Assembly (NCBI RefSeq): GCF_003311645.1
Contig: NZ_QEST01000069.1
Coordinates: 62,001-126,000 of the forward strand
DNA: 64,000 nt
Origin: Streptomyces sp. PT12
Lineage (GTDB): Bacteria > Actinomycetota > Actinomycetes > Streptomycetales > Streptomycetaceae
Reading direction: 5' to 3'
The first letter of the stretch is position 1; each line of letters starts with the position of its first letter. Below, piece by piece: positions 37,533 through 45,793 of this stretch. A program made the position numbers and the translations under genes. The notes beneath the pieces were generated by a model. It was given only the letters and a program-made list of their open reading frames with translations. It made no database searches and was not told the origin of the DNA.

Positions 37533-38090
37533 CTAGTTGAGCGACGGGTCGTCCGGGTATGTGGCGAGCAGGGCCAGGGTGCCTCGCTGGCGGCGCAGGA
37601 CCGCGCGCCACAGGCGCTCGGGCTCGGGCACGGAGACATCGCCGGGCTCGGACTCCACGACGTACCAGGCGCCCTCGTCGAGCTCGCGTTCCAGCTGCTC
37701 GGGGCCCCAGCCCGCGTAGCCGGCGAAGATCCGCAGGCTGCCCAGCTCGGCGGCCAGCACCTCGGGCGGCGCCTCCAGGTCGACCAGGCCGATCGAGCCG
37801 TGCACGCGCCGCCAGCCGAGCGGCCCCGCGCCCGGCACGGCGGCGAGCGCGAGCGCGGCGTCCAGGGCCACGGGGCCGCCCTGGAAGACGACCCCCGGCT
37901 CCCCCGCGAGCGCCGCCCACGGCTGAAGGACCTCGGACACGCCGACGGGCGTGGGCCTGTTGAGGACGACCCCGAGGGCCCCCTCGCGGTCGTGGTCGAG
38001 CAGGAGGACCACGGAGCGGTCGAAGTTGGGATCGGACAGGGCCGGGGCGGCAACCAGCAGCCGCCCGGTGAGCGAGGACGCCTCGGTCAT
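37533..38090 (-). CDS. YqgE/AlgH (UPF0301) family protein
   Basis: This 185-residue protein has the family hallmarks LTGRLLVAAPALSDPNFDRSVVLLLDHDREGALGVVLNRP (quoted in parts), VFQGGPVALD, RIFAGYAGWGPEQLERELDEGAWYVV. The family's biochemical role is unclear; AlgH affects alginate regulation in Pseudomonas. It is likely in an operon with the DUF3039 gene and lies divergent from murA. Confidence 0.88.
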   Translation of the reverse strand: MTEASSLTGRLLVAAPALSDPNFDRSVVLLLDHDREGALGVVLNRPTPVGVSEVLQPWAALAGEPGVVFQGGPVALDAALALAAVPGAGPLGWRRVHGSIGLVDLEAPPEVLAAELGSLRIFAGYAGWGPEQLERELDEGAWYVVESEPGDVSVPEPERLWRAVLRRQRGTLALLATYPDDPSLN

Positions 38091-38219
38091 GGGGCCATGA
38101 TTCCGCATCCCTCCGGGTACTGGGGAGTGCTGTCCTGGGCCCGCCCCCGAGGCGGGCCGCCCGGCTCGGATTACGATTCCGTCTGGCCGAAGGCTTCCTA
38201 CGTTCAGATCGTGAGTTCC

Positions 38220-39539
38220 ATGACGGACGACGTACTGCTTGTTCACGGCGGCACCCCCCTCCAGGGCGAGATCCGCATCCGCGGGGCCAAGAACCTGGTG
38301 CCCAAGGCGATGGTCGCCGCGCTGCTCGGGAACACCCCGAGCCGGCTGCAGAACGTACCCGAGATCCGCGATGTGCGGGTCGTGCGCGGGCTGTTGCAGC
38401 TGCACGGGGTGACGGTGCGCGGGGGCGAGGAGGAGGGCGAGCTGGTGCTCGACCCGTCGCGGGTGGAAAGCGCCAACGTCGCCGACATCGACGCGCACGC
38501 CGGGTCGTCGCGCATCCCGATCCTGTTCTGCGGACCGCTGCTGCACCGGCTCGGGCACGCGTTCATCCCGGGTCTTGGCGGGTGCGACATCGGCGGGCGC
38601 CCCGTCGACTTCCACTTCGACGTGCTGCGGCAGTTCGGGGCGGTGATCGAGAAGCGCGCGGACGGCCAGTACCTGGAGGCGCCGCGCGGGCTGCGCGGCT
38701 GCCGCATCACGCTGCCCTACCCCTCGGTGGGCTCGACGGAGCAGGTGCTGCTGACGGCCGTGCTCGCCGAGGGCGTCACGGAGCTGTCCAACGCCGCGGT
38801 GGAGCCGGAGATCGAGGATCTGATCTGCGTGCTCCAGAAGATGGGCGCGATCATCTCGATGGACACCGACAGGAGGATCCGCATCACGGGCGTGGACAGC
38901 CTCACCGGCTACACGCACCGGGCGCTGCCCGACCGCCTTGAGGCGGCGTCCTGGGCGAGCGCGGCGCTCGCGACCAAGGGCAGCGTCTACGCGCGGGGCG
39001 CGAGCCAGCGGGAGATGATGACGTTCCTCAACGTGTTCCGGAAGGTGGGCGGGGCGTTCGAGGTTGACGACGAGGGCATCCGCTTCTGGCACCCCGGCGG
39101 CCCGCTCAACGCGATCGCGCTCGAAACGGACGTGCACCCGGGTTTCCAGACCGACTGGCAGCAGCCGCTCGTCGTGGCGTTGACGCAGGCGTCGGGGCTC
39201 TCGATCGTGCACGAGACGGTGTACGAGTCGCGGCTCGGCTTCACGGAGGCGCTCAACGCGATGGGCGCGCGCATCCAGCTCTACCGCGAGTGCCTCGGCG
39301 GGACGCCGTGCCGCTTCGGGCAGCGCAACTTCCAGCATTCCGCGGTGGTCTCGGGCCCGACGCCGCTCCAGGGCGCGGACCTGGTGATCCCCGATCTGCG
39401 GGGCGGCTTCTCGTATCTGATCGCGGCGCTCGCGGCGCAGGGCACCTCGCGCGTGCACGGCATCGAGCTGATCAACCGCGGCTACGAGAACTTCGTGCGG
39501 AAGCTGGACGATCTGGGCGCCAAGGTCGAACGCCCGTAG
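38220..39539 (+). CDS. murA: UDP-N-acetylglucosamine 1-carboxyvinyltransferase
   Basis: This enzyme performs the first committed step of peptidoglycan synthesis, adding enolpyruvate from PEP to UDP-GlcNAc. The 439-residue protein has the PEP-contact pair K24/N25 in RIRGAKNLVPK. The catalytic cysteine C122 sits in the loop GLGGCDIGGRPVDFH, so fosfomycin sensitivity is expected. ATG at 38220 is used; a GTG 9 bp upstream is in frame. A long perfect bidirectional terminator separates it from hup. Confidence 0.96.
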   Translation: MTDDVLLVHGGTPLQGEIRIRGAKNLVPKAMVAALLGNTPSRLQNVPEIRDVRVVRGLLQLHGVTVRGGEEEGELVLDPSRVESANVADIDAHAGSSRIPILFCGPLLHRLGHAFIPGLGGCDIGGRPVDFHFDVLRQFGAVIEKRADGQYLEAPRGLRGCRITLPYPSVGSTEQVLLTAVLAEGVTELSNAAVEPEIEDLICVLQKMGAIISMDTDRRIRITGVDSLTGYTHRALPDRLEAASWASAALATKGSVYARGASQREMMTFLNVFRKVGGAFEVDDEGIRFWHPGGPLNAIALETDVHPGFQTDWQQPLVVALTQASGLSIVHETVYESRLGFTEALNAMGARIQLYRECLGGTPCRFGQRNFQHSAVVSGPTPLQGADLVIPDLRGGFSYLIAALAAQGTSRVHGIELINRGYENFVRKLDDLGAKVERP

Positions 39540-39615
39540 CGGGCGCGTTCGCAGACCCGTTCCCGGGGGGGTGTTCCCTGCCGGGAACGGGCTGTGGACG
39601 ACCGGGACGGGCGTT

Positions 39616-39674
39616 CCCCATACGCGACAAGAGGTGGCCTCCGGGCGGGAGGCCACCTCTTGTCGCGTATGGGG
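39616..39674. terminator. Perfect 27-bp bidirectional terminator between murA and hup
   Basis: The arm at 39616-39642 is the exact reverse complement of 39648-39674 around a 5-nt loop. It stands between two convergent genes, 77 nt after murA and just after the hup stop, and should end both transcripts. The stem is unusually long and fully paired. Confidence 0.9.
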
Positions 39675-39679
39675 GGCGG

Positions 39680-39958
39680 TCAGCCCTTGGCGGCTTCCTT
39701 GAGCTTGGAGCCCGCGGAGACCTTGACGCTGTACCCGGCGGGGATCTGGATGGGCTCGCCGGTCTGCGGGTTCCGCGCGGTGCGAGCGGCGCGGTGGGTC
39801 CGTTCGAAGGTCAGGAAGCCGGGAATGGTGACCTTCTCGTCCCCCTTGGCAACGACCTCGCCGACGGTCTCGGCGAGGGCCGCCAGCACAGCGTCGGCGT
39901 CCTTCCGAGTCACCTCGGCGCGCTCTGAGAGAGCGGCCACCAGCTCACTGCGGTTCAT
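39680..39958 (-). CDS. hup: HU-family nucleoid protein
   Basis: This is a 92-residue histone-like DNA-binding protein without the Lys-rich tail of the second streptomycete HU. Signatures are MNRSELVAALSE, TIPGFLTFERTHRAARTARNP (beta arm) and QIPAGYSVKVSAGSKLKEA. ATG at 39958 has GGGAGT upstream; an earlier in-frame ATG would add seven residues and is less likely. It compacts the chromosome and is highly expressed in vegetative growth (family knowledge). Confidence 0.95.
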   Translation of the reverse strand: MNRSELVAALSERAEVTRKDADAVLAALAETVGEVVAKGDEKVTIPGFLTFERTHRAARTARNPQTGEPIQIPAGYSVKVSAGSKLKEAAKG

Positions 39959-40274
39959 ATTTCGTACTCCCGTGTTCATCTTGCCAATGAGGCGTGAGAT
40001 CGAAGCCGATGCTGCCAGGGCCCACTGACAGTGCCCGGACCCGGGTCTGCCTGCCGTAAACCCCTCGCCCGGTACGCATCCTGCCCCCACCAGTGGCGGG
40101 AAGGCCAATCCGGCACCAGCGGGGGTCACACGGAGAGCGCTGCTCGTGCCGCCGGTGACGTTCCCGAGGCTTTGCCTCCCGGTCACCCTAAGGGTCACCC
40201 GCGCGGCAGGGGCAACCGACTCGCCCGCCCGGGGGCCGTCTTCCTGGGGCCGATCCCGGGATCGCAGGGTCGTT
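39959..40274. other. 316-bp gap between malic enzyme and hup
   Basis: There is no gene here that I can support. It should contain the hup promoter and leader (adjacent to 39958) and the end of the malic enzyme transcript. At 40154-40187 a broken hairpin (GGTGAC/GTCACC outside, GAGGC-TTT-GCCTC inside) could be a weak terminator about 88 nt after the malic enzyme stop. GGTCACCC is directly repeated at 40181 and 40193. Confidence 0.4.
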
Positions 40275-41678
40275 CTAGGCCCCCTGGGCCGCTTCGCGGA
40301 CCGCGCCCGCGACGGCGCCCGAGACCCGCTCGTTGAAGACGCTCGGCACGATGTAGTTGGCGTTCAGCTCGTCCCCGCCGACGACATCGGCGAGCGCGCG
40401 GGCCGCGGCGAGCATCATCGCGCTGGTGACCGTGTGGGACTGCGCGTCGAGCAGGCCGCGGAAGACCCCGGGGAAGACGAGCACGTTGTTGATCTGGTTG
40501 GGGAAGTCGGAGCGGCCCGTGGCCACGACGGCCGCGGTCTGCCGGGCGATGGCCGGGTCGATCTCGGGGTCCGGATTCGCGAGCGCGAAGACGATGGCCC
40601 GGTCCGCCATGGCGGCGACGTCCGCGGCGTCCAGCACGTCGGGGGCCGAGACGCCGATGAAGACGTCGGCGCCCGCCACGGCCTCCTTGAGCGTGCCGGT
40701 GATCCCCTCGGGGTTGGTGTTGTCCGCGATCCAGCGCAGCGGCGAATCGCCGTCCGCGCCCACGAGATCGGGGCGGCCCGCGTGCACGACGCCGTGGATG
40801 TCGGCCACGACCGCGTGCTTGACGCCCGCGTCGATCAGCAGCTTGAGGATGGCCGTCCCCGCCGCGCCCGCGCCCGACATCACCACGCGCACCGCGCCGA
40901 GTTCCTTGCCGACGACGCGCAACGCGTTGTGCAGGGCGGCCAGGACGACGATCGCGGTGCCGTGCTGGTCGTCGTGGAAGACGGGGATGTCCAACGCCTC
41001 GCGCAGCCTGGCCTCGATCTCGAAGCAGCGGGGCGCCGAGATGTCCTCGAGGTTGATCCCGGCGAAGCCTGGCGCGATGGCCTTGACGATCTCCACGATG
41101 GCGTCGGTGTCCTGGGTGTCGAGGCACAGCGGCCAGGCGTCGATGCCCGCGAACCGCTTGAACAGGGCGGCCTTGCCCTCCATTACGGGAAGCGCGGCCT
41201 GGGGCCCGATGTTGCCAAGGCCCAGGACCGCGGAGCCGTCGGTGACCACGGCCACGCTGTTGCGCTTGATGGTCAGGCGGCGGGCGTCCTCGGGGTGGGC
41301 CGCGATCTGCGTGCAGACGCGGGCGACGCCCGGGGTGTAAATCATGGACAAATCATCGCGATTGCGAATTGGGTGCTTCGATGTCATCTCGATCTTTCCG
41401 CCGAGATGCATCAGGAATGTACGGTCCGAGACCTTGCCGAGCGCCACGCCCTCGATGCCGCGGAGCTTCTGGACGATCTCGTCGGCGTGCGCGGTGGAAC
41501 TCGCCGCGATGGTCACGTCGATGCGCAGCTTCTCGTGCCCCGACGCCGTGACGTCGAGGCCGGTGACAGAGCCCCCCGACGACTCGACGACGGTCGTGAG
41601 CTGGCTCACCGCCGTGCCGCTCACGGGGACTTCGAGCCGCACCGTCATCGAATAGGAGACACTGGGCGCCGTTGCCAT
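40275..41678 (-). CDS. NAD(P)-dependent malic enzyme with N-terminal ACT domain
   Basis: This enzyme decarboxylates malate to pyruvate, making reduced cofactor at the TCA/gluconeogenesis branch. The 467-residue protein has an ACT-like domain at 1-85 (VRLEVPVSGTAVSQLTTVVE), which suggests amino-acid or other effector control. Then comes the catalytic region: SMIYTPGVARVCTQIA, GKAALFKRFAGIDAWPLCLD, FHDDQHGTAIVVLAALHNAL, and Rossmann VVMSGAGAAGTAILKLL. Cofactor preference (NAD or NADP) cannot be told reliably from sequence; the position next to hup matches the NAD enzyme of S. coelicolor from memory. Confidence 0.93.
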   Translation of the reverse strand: MATAPSVSYSMTVRLEVPVSGTAVSQLTTVVESSGGSVTGLDVTASGHEKLRIDVTIAASSTAHADEIVQKLRGIEGVALGKVSDRTFLMHLGGKIEMTSKHPIRNRDDLSMIYTPGVARVCTQIAAHPEDARRLTIKRNSVAVVTDGSAVLGLGNIGPQAALPVMEGKAALFKRFAGIDAWPLCLDTQDTDAIVEIVKAIAPGFAGINLEDISAPRCFEIEARLREALDIPVFHDDQHGTAIVVLAALHNALRVVGKELGAVRVVMSGAGAAGTAILKLLIDAGVKHAVVADIHGVVHAGRPDLVGADGDSPLRWIADNTNPEGITGTLKEAVAGADVFIGVSAPDVLDAADVAAMADRAIVFALANPDPEIDPAIARQTAAVVATGRSDFPNQINNVLVFPGVFRGLLDAQSHTVTSAMMLAAARALADVVGGDELNANYIVPSVFNERVSGAVAGAVREAAQGA

Positions 41679-42030
41679 GGGTCGACTTCCTTCACTTTCC
41701 TGTTGCCGCCCCCCAAGTCGCTGTCACCTTACGAGAGCTCATCCCCCGGTGAAAGCCGGGACGACCGACCGATATGACCGTAACAGGAAGGGTGGGCACG
41801 GGCCCGCCGCACGACGGCGCATGGGCAACGCCCGCCCCGCGCGCGGACGAAGCGCGCGCGGGGGACGTGGGGAGACCGAGGGGGAAGTCAAGGCACCGAC
41901 CCGCCAGCTCGCCTCGCGGCAAGTGGTCGCTCGTAGCGACAATGGTTGGGCCCGGGGGCATGGAACGGGCCGGCGCCTTTTCAAGGCTACCCCACTCACG
42001 CCCGAGGTCAACCGGCCGCAGACACGCTGG
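41679..42030. other. 352-bp gap between helD-like gene and malic enzyme
   Basis: I see nothing codable: frames are short, Arg/Ala/Pro-rich and without motifs on either strand. It includes the malic enzyme promoter region; a less GC-rich patch around 41769-41792 (CCGATATGACCGTAACAGG) is the best place for it. No clear hairpin ends the helD-like gene. Confidence 0.4.
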
Positions 42031-44355
42031 TCAGGGCGCCCGCAGCGGCTCGGGAACGCCGTCGGGGCCCGGCTCGTCGGCCGGTGTGGACAGCACGGTG
42101 AGCCGCTGGGTGGCCCGCGTCAGCGCCACGTAGAGCACCCGGTGACCGGACGGCGACTCCCCGGCGATCTCGCCGGGCGCGACCACCAGCGTGGCGTCGT
42201 ACTCCAGGCCCTTGGCCTCCAGGCTGCCGAGCACGGCGAGGCGGCCCCACCCCTCGCCCGCCCCCGCGCCCGCGGGGGCGGCCAGCCAGCGGGCCGCCTC
42301 GGCGCGGCGGCCCATGGCGACCACGACGCCGACCGTGCCCTCGACCTCGGCGAGCAGCCGCCCGGCCTCCGCGCGCACCGCTTCGGGCAGCGCCTCGGGG
42401 GCGGACACGGTGGTGAAACGGGGCGCGACCCCGGTCTCGCGCACCGCGCGCGGGGGGCGCGCGCCCGGGACCGCGCGCTGGAGGACCCGGTCCGCGACTC
42501 GGGCGATCTCGGCGGGGTTGCGGTAGTTGACGGTGAGCTCGAAGCGGCGGCGCGCGCGGCGGCCCAGCGCGGCGTCCTTCTCCGCCGCCGCCTCGTCGGG
42601 CGCGGGCCACGAGCTCTGGGCCGGGTCGCCCACCACGGTCCAGGTGGCGCTCCTGCCGCGCCGCCCGACCATGCGCCACTGCATGGGCGTGAGGTCCTGC
42701 GCCTCGTCCACGATGATGTGCGCGTAGTCCACGCGTTCCCCCTCGCGCTCCGGCGCCTCCCGGCGCGCGGACTGGCGCTCGGCGCGCTCGGCATAGGTCG
42801 TGAGCTCCTGGAGCCCGGTGAGCTGGTCCACCGGGTCCGCCTCGCGCGGCCTCGCGGGCCTGGCCGCGGTGCCGAGCAGCACGCGCAGCTCGTCGAGCAG
42901 CGCCACGTCGTGCGCCGAGAGCCCGGCCCCCGCGGGGGTGATCCGGCGCAGGGAGCGGGCCAGCTGCCGGATCTCGCGCGGCCGCAGCACGCGCCGCGCC
43001 CAGCGCCCGAGCCGCTGCTCGTCACTCATCGCGGCGAGCACCTGGAGCGGGGTGACCTCGGGCCACCACGCGTCGAGGAAGTCGATGAACGCGTCCTCCG
43101 CACCGATCTCCTCGGTGAACGCCTCGCGCGCCTCCTCGGCCATCCCGGGATCGTCGTACCGCCCGGCCGCCCCCGACGCGCGCCACAGGGCGTCGAGCAG
43201 CAGGCGGCGGGCGCGAGGGCGCAGCAGGTTGACGGGGGCGGTGCCGCCGAGGGCCTGCTGCCTGACGCGGGAGAGCGCGTCGCCGTCGAGCTCCACGCGC
43301 CTGCCGAACGCCACCACCCGGAGCCGCCCCGGGGCGCGCGCGGATTCGAGCACGCCCCGCGCGGCGCGTTGCAGCACGCGCGCCATGGCGGCCGAGCCCT
43401 TGACCCTGGCGACGGCCTGGTCGTCGTAGGAGTCGGCCGACGCGCCATCGACCAGGTCGCCGAGCGCCCTGATGGCCACCTGGCCCTCCTCGCCGAGCGA
43501 GGGCAGCACGCCCTCGGTGTAGGAGACGAGCAGCGGCGTCGGGCTGACCACCAGGATCCCGCCCGCGTAGCGCCTCCTGTCCTGGTACAGCAGATAGGCG
43601 GCGCGGTGCAGCGCGACGGCGGTCTTCCCCGTGCCAGGGCCCCCGGTGACCTCGGTGACCGAGACGGCGGGGGCGCGGATCACCTCGTCCTGCTCGGCCT
43701 GGATGGAGGCGACGATGTCGGTCATGCGGTGCCCGCGGGCCCGCCCCAGGGCCGCCATCAGCGCACCGTCGCCGACCACGGGCAGCTCGCGCCCCTCGCT
43801 CAGCGCGCGCAGCTCGGGGCGGAGCAGGTCGTCCTCGACGCCCAGCACCCGGCGCCCCTTGCTGCGGATCACGCGCCGGCGCACGACCCGCCCGGGCGCG
43901 ACGGGGGTGGCGCGGTAGAACGGGGCGGCCGCGGGCGCGCGCCAGTCGATGACCAGCGGGACATAGTCGGCGTCGAGCACGCCGAGGCGGCCGATGTGCA
44001 GCGTTTCGGCGATCTCTGCGGTGGGTGAGCCGTCGGGCGCCTCGGTGACGGCGTCGGCGGCGGGCTCGACCGATGTGCTCGCGCCGTCGGGGCCGCGCTC
44101 GCCGTCCTTGCCCGCGAGCAGGTCGATGCGGCCGAAGAGGAAGTCCTCGAACTCGTTGTTGAGGCGCGACAGATGGAGCCCGGCGCGGAAGACCTGCGCG
44201 TCACGCTCCGCGAGCGCGCCCGGCGTGCCGACCTGGACGCGGCGCGCCGCGTCGGCCATGAGGTACTCAGCCTCGTGGATCTTCTCAGTCAGCCGCCGGT
44301 ACACGGCGTCAAGGTGCCGCTGCTCGTCACGGATCTCCCGTTCCCGCACGTCCAA
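42031..44355 (-). CDS. helD: HelD-like UvrD/Rep superfamily 1 helicase
   Basis: This 774-residue helicase-like ATPase of the HelD group binds and recycles RNA polymerase; some streptomycete members give rifampicin tolerance. The N-terminal ~90 residues are a coiled coil (EQRHLDAVYRRLTEKIHEAEYL, quoted in part). A HelD-type insertion precedes Walker A (EVTGGPGTGKTAVALHRAAYLLY). Walker B is IIVDEAQDLTPMQW; VVGDPAQSS, FELTVNYRNPAEIA and YVALTRATQRL are motifs III, IV and VI. TTG at 44355 is chosen because AAGGGGG lies 9 nt upstream; GTG at 44349 is possible. Confidence 0.87.
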   Translation of the reverse strand: MDVREREIRDEQRHLDAVYRRLTEKIHEAEYLMADAARRVQVGTPGALAERDAQVFRAGLHLSRLNNEFEDFLFGRIDLLAGKDGERGPDGASTSVEPAADAVTEAPDGSPTAEIAETLHIGRLGVLDADYVPLVIDWRAPAAAPFYRATPVAPGRVVRRRVIRSKGRRVLGVEDDLLRPELRALSEGRELPVVGDGALMAALGRARGHRMTDIVASIQAEQDEVIRAPAVSVTEVTGGPGTGKTAVALHRAAYLLYQDRRRYAGGILVVSPTPLLVSYTEGVLPSLGEEGQVAIRALGDLVDGASADSYDDQAVARVKGSAAMARVLQRAARGVLESARAPGRLRVVAFGRRVELDGDALSRVRQQALGGTAPVNLLRPRARRLLLDALWRASGAAGRYDDPGMAEEAREAFTEEIGAEDAFIDFLDAWWPEVTPLQVLAAMSDEQRLGRWARRVLRPREIRQLARSLRRITPAGAGLSAHDVALLDELRVLLGTAARPARPREADPVDQLTGLQELTTYAERAERQSARREAPEREGERVDYAHIIVDEAQDLTPMQWRMVGRRGRSATWTVVGDPAQSSWPAPDEAAAEKDAALGRRARRRFELTVNYRNPAEIARVADRVLQRAVPGARPPRAVRETGVAPRFTTVSAPEALPEAVRAEAGRLLAEVEGTVGVVVAMGRRAEAARWLAAPAGAGAGEGWGRLAVLGSLEAKGLEYDATLVVAPGEIAGESPSGHRVLYVALTRATQRLTVLSTPADEPGPDGVPEPLRAP

Positions 44356-44451
44356 CGCCTCGGACCCCCTTCGTCCCTGTCCACTTCGGCAGCGGTCCAC
44401 CGTACGCGACAACCGGCGGGTAGGCGCGGCTCAGGGCCGGTCGGGGCGGGG

Positions 44452-45591
44452 TCACTCGCCGTACTTCGCGCTGTCGAGGGCCGGGTCGAGGGCGAGCCGG
44501 TAGCCGCGCTTGACCACCGTCTGGATCATGGCGGGGGCGCCAAGGGCCGTGCGCAGGCGGGCCATCGCGGTCTCGACGGCGTGTTCGTCGCGGCCCGCGC
44601 CGGGGAGCGCGCGCAGCAGCTCCGCGCGCGGAACGACCCAGCCGGGGCGGCGGGCCAGGACGCGCAGCAGCGCCATGCCCGCGGGGGGCACGGGGCGCAG
44701 CCGCTCGTCCACGACGACCGCGTGGCCACGGATCTCCAGGCGGCGCCTGGCCACGAGCAGCGGCTGGGCGCGGGCGGGCAGCTCGTCGCAGAGCAGCTGG
44801 ACGAGCGGGCCCAACCTGAAGCGCTCGGGCTGGCGGGTGGGCACGTCCTGGGCCTGGAGCGGCAGCGCGGTGACGGGCCCCACGCACGCGGCGAGCACGC
44901 GGTGGCGGAACGCGGCGAGCAGCGGCTCCTTCAGGTCGCGCTCACCGGCGCGGCGCAGCAGGGACGCCGCCGCGGGCGCGCTCGTGAACGTGACGGTGTC
45001 GAGGCCGCCCGCGACCACGGTGTCGATCAAACGGTCCACCGGGCCGATGTCCGCGGGCGGCATCCAGCGGTAGACGGGCACGTCCACGACCTCGGCGCCC
45101 GCCTCGCGCAGCGACTCGATGAATCCGGGCAGCGGCTCGCCGTGCAGCTGGAGCGCGATCCTGGTGCCGCGCACGCCCTCGTCGAGGAGCCGCTGAAGCA
45201 CCTCGGCCATGGACTCGGACGCGGGCGACCACTCCTCGGTCAGCCCGGCCGCGCGCACCGCGCCGCGCACCTTGGGGCCCCTGGCCAGCAGCCGGGCGCC
45301 GCCGAGGGTGCGCAGCAGCTCGTCGCCGACGCCCCAGCCGTCGGCCGCGGCGACCCAGCCGCGGAACCCGATGGCCGTGGTGGCCACCACCACATCGGGC
45401 GCTGCGTCGATCAACGCCCGGGTGGCGGCGAGCAGTTCCTCGTCGTCCGCCAGGGGCACGATGCGCAGCGCGGGCGCGTGCTGCACCTGCGCGCCCCGGC
45501 GGCGCAGCAGCGCGGTCAGCTCGTCGGCGCGCCGCGCGGCGGTGACGCCCACGGCGAACCCGTCGAGTGGCCTGATCTCCGATGCGCCCAT
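44452..45591 (-). CDS. nnaR: Nitrate/nitrite regulator NnaR (HemD-like domain fused to winged helix)
   Basis: This 379-residue protein has an N-terminal uroporphyrinogen-III synthase-like domain (residues 10-260) and a C-terminal OmpR-type winged helix (about 285-370: VVPRAELLRALPGAGRDEHAVETAMARLRTAL in parts, then TVVKRGYRL). This fusion is the NnaR type, which controls nitrate and nitrite assimilation genes with GlnR in actinobacteria. It lies just downstream of narK on the same strand, which supports that role over haem synthesis. A true hemD should be elsewhere. Confidence 0.88.
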   Translation of the reverse strand: MGASEIRPLDGFAVGVTAARRADELTALLRRRGAQVQHAPALRIVPLADDEELLAATRALIDAAPDVVVATTAIGFRGWVAAADGWGVGDELLRTLGGARLLARGPKVRGAVRAAGLTEEWSPASESMAEVLQRLLDEGVRGTRIALQLHGEPLPGFIESLREAGAEVVDVPVYRWMPPADIGPVDRLIDTVVAGGLDTVTFTSAPAAASLLRRAGERDLKEPLLAAFRHRVLAACVGPVTALPLQAQDVPTRQPERFRLGPLVQLLCDELPARAQPLLVARRRLEIRGHAVVVDERLRPVPPAGMALLRVLARRPGWVVPRAELLRALPGAGRDEHAVETAMARLRTALGAPAMIQTVVKRGYRLALDPALDSAKYGE

Positions 45592-45599
45592 CCGCTCCC

Positions 45600-45692
45600 G
45601 CCCGTGCCTGTGCCGTGTCCCTGTCGCCTGTCCCCGGCGCCTGTCCCGGTGGCCGTCCCGGCGCCTGTCCCGGCGTCCGTCCCCGTGGGGCG
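45600..45692. repeat. Degenerate GCCTGTCCC repeat array between nnaR and narK
   Basis: This is a run of about eight imperfect 10-15-bp units of the form (C)GCCTGTCCCGG / GCCGTGTCC in the 202-bp gap. It has no coding potential on the expected strand. It would sit in the leader of nnaR if transcribed from narK. A slippage product is likely. Confidence 0.5.
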
Positions 45693-45793
45693 GCCCGATG
45701 CCGAGACTGTCAACGCGGCGTGTCTGCCCTGGGGCCGGCCGGTTTCCCCGGCGTTACGCGCCCGGCTCGCGTGCCGGGCGCGTGGCGCCGCGT

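Noticed and set aside
44356-44451. Rifamycin-associated element upstream of the HelD-like gene
   Set aside because: No convincing inverted repeat of that kind is seen in the gap; I am not certain of the consensus, so it is left unclaimed.
44452-45591. HemD (haem biosynthesis) as the function of the uroporphyrinogen-III synthase-like protein
   Set aside because: The fused winged helix and the adjoining narK fit the NnaR regulator better.
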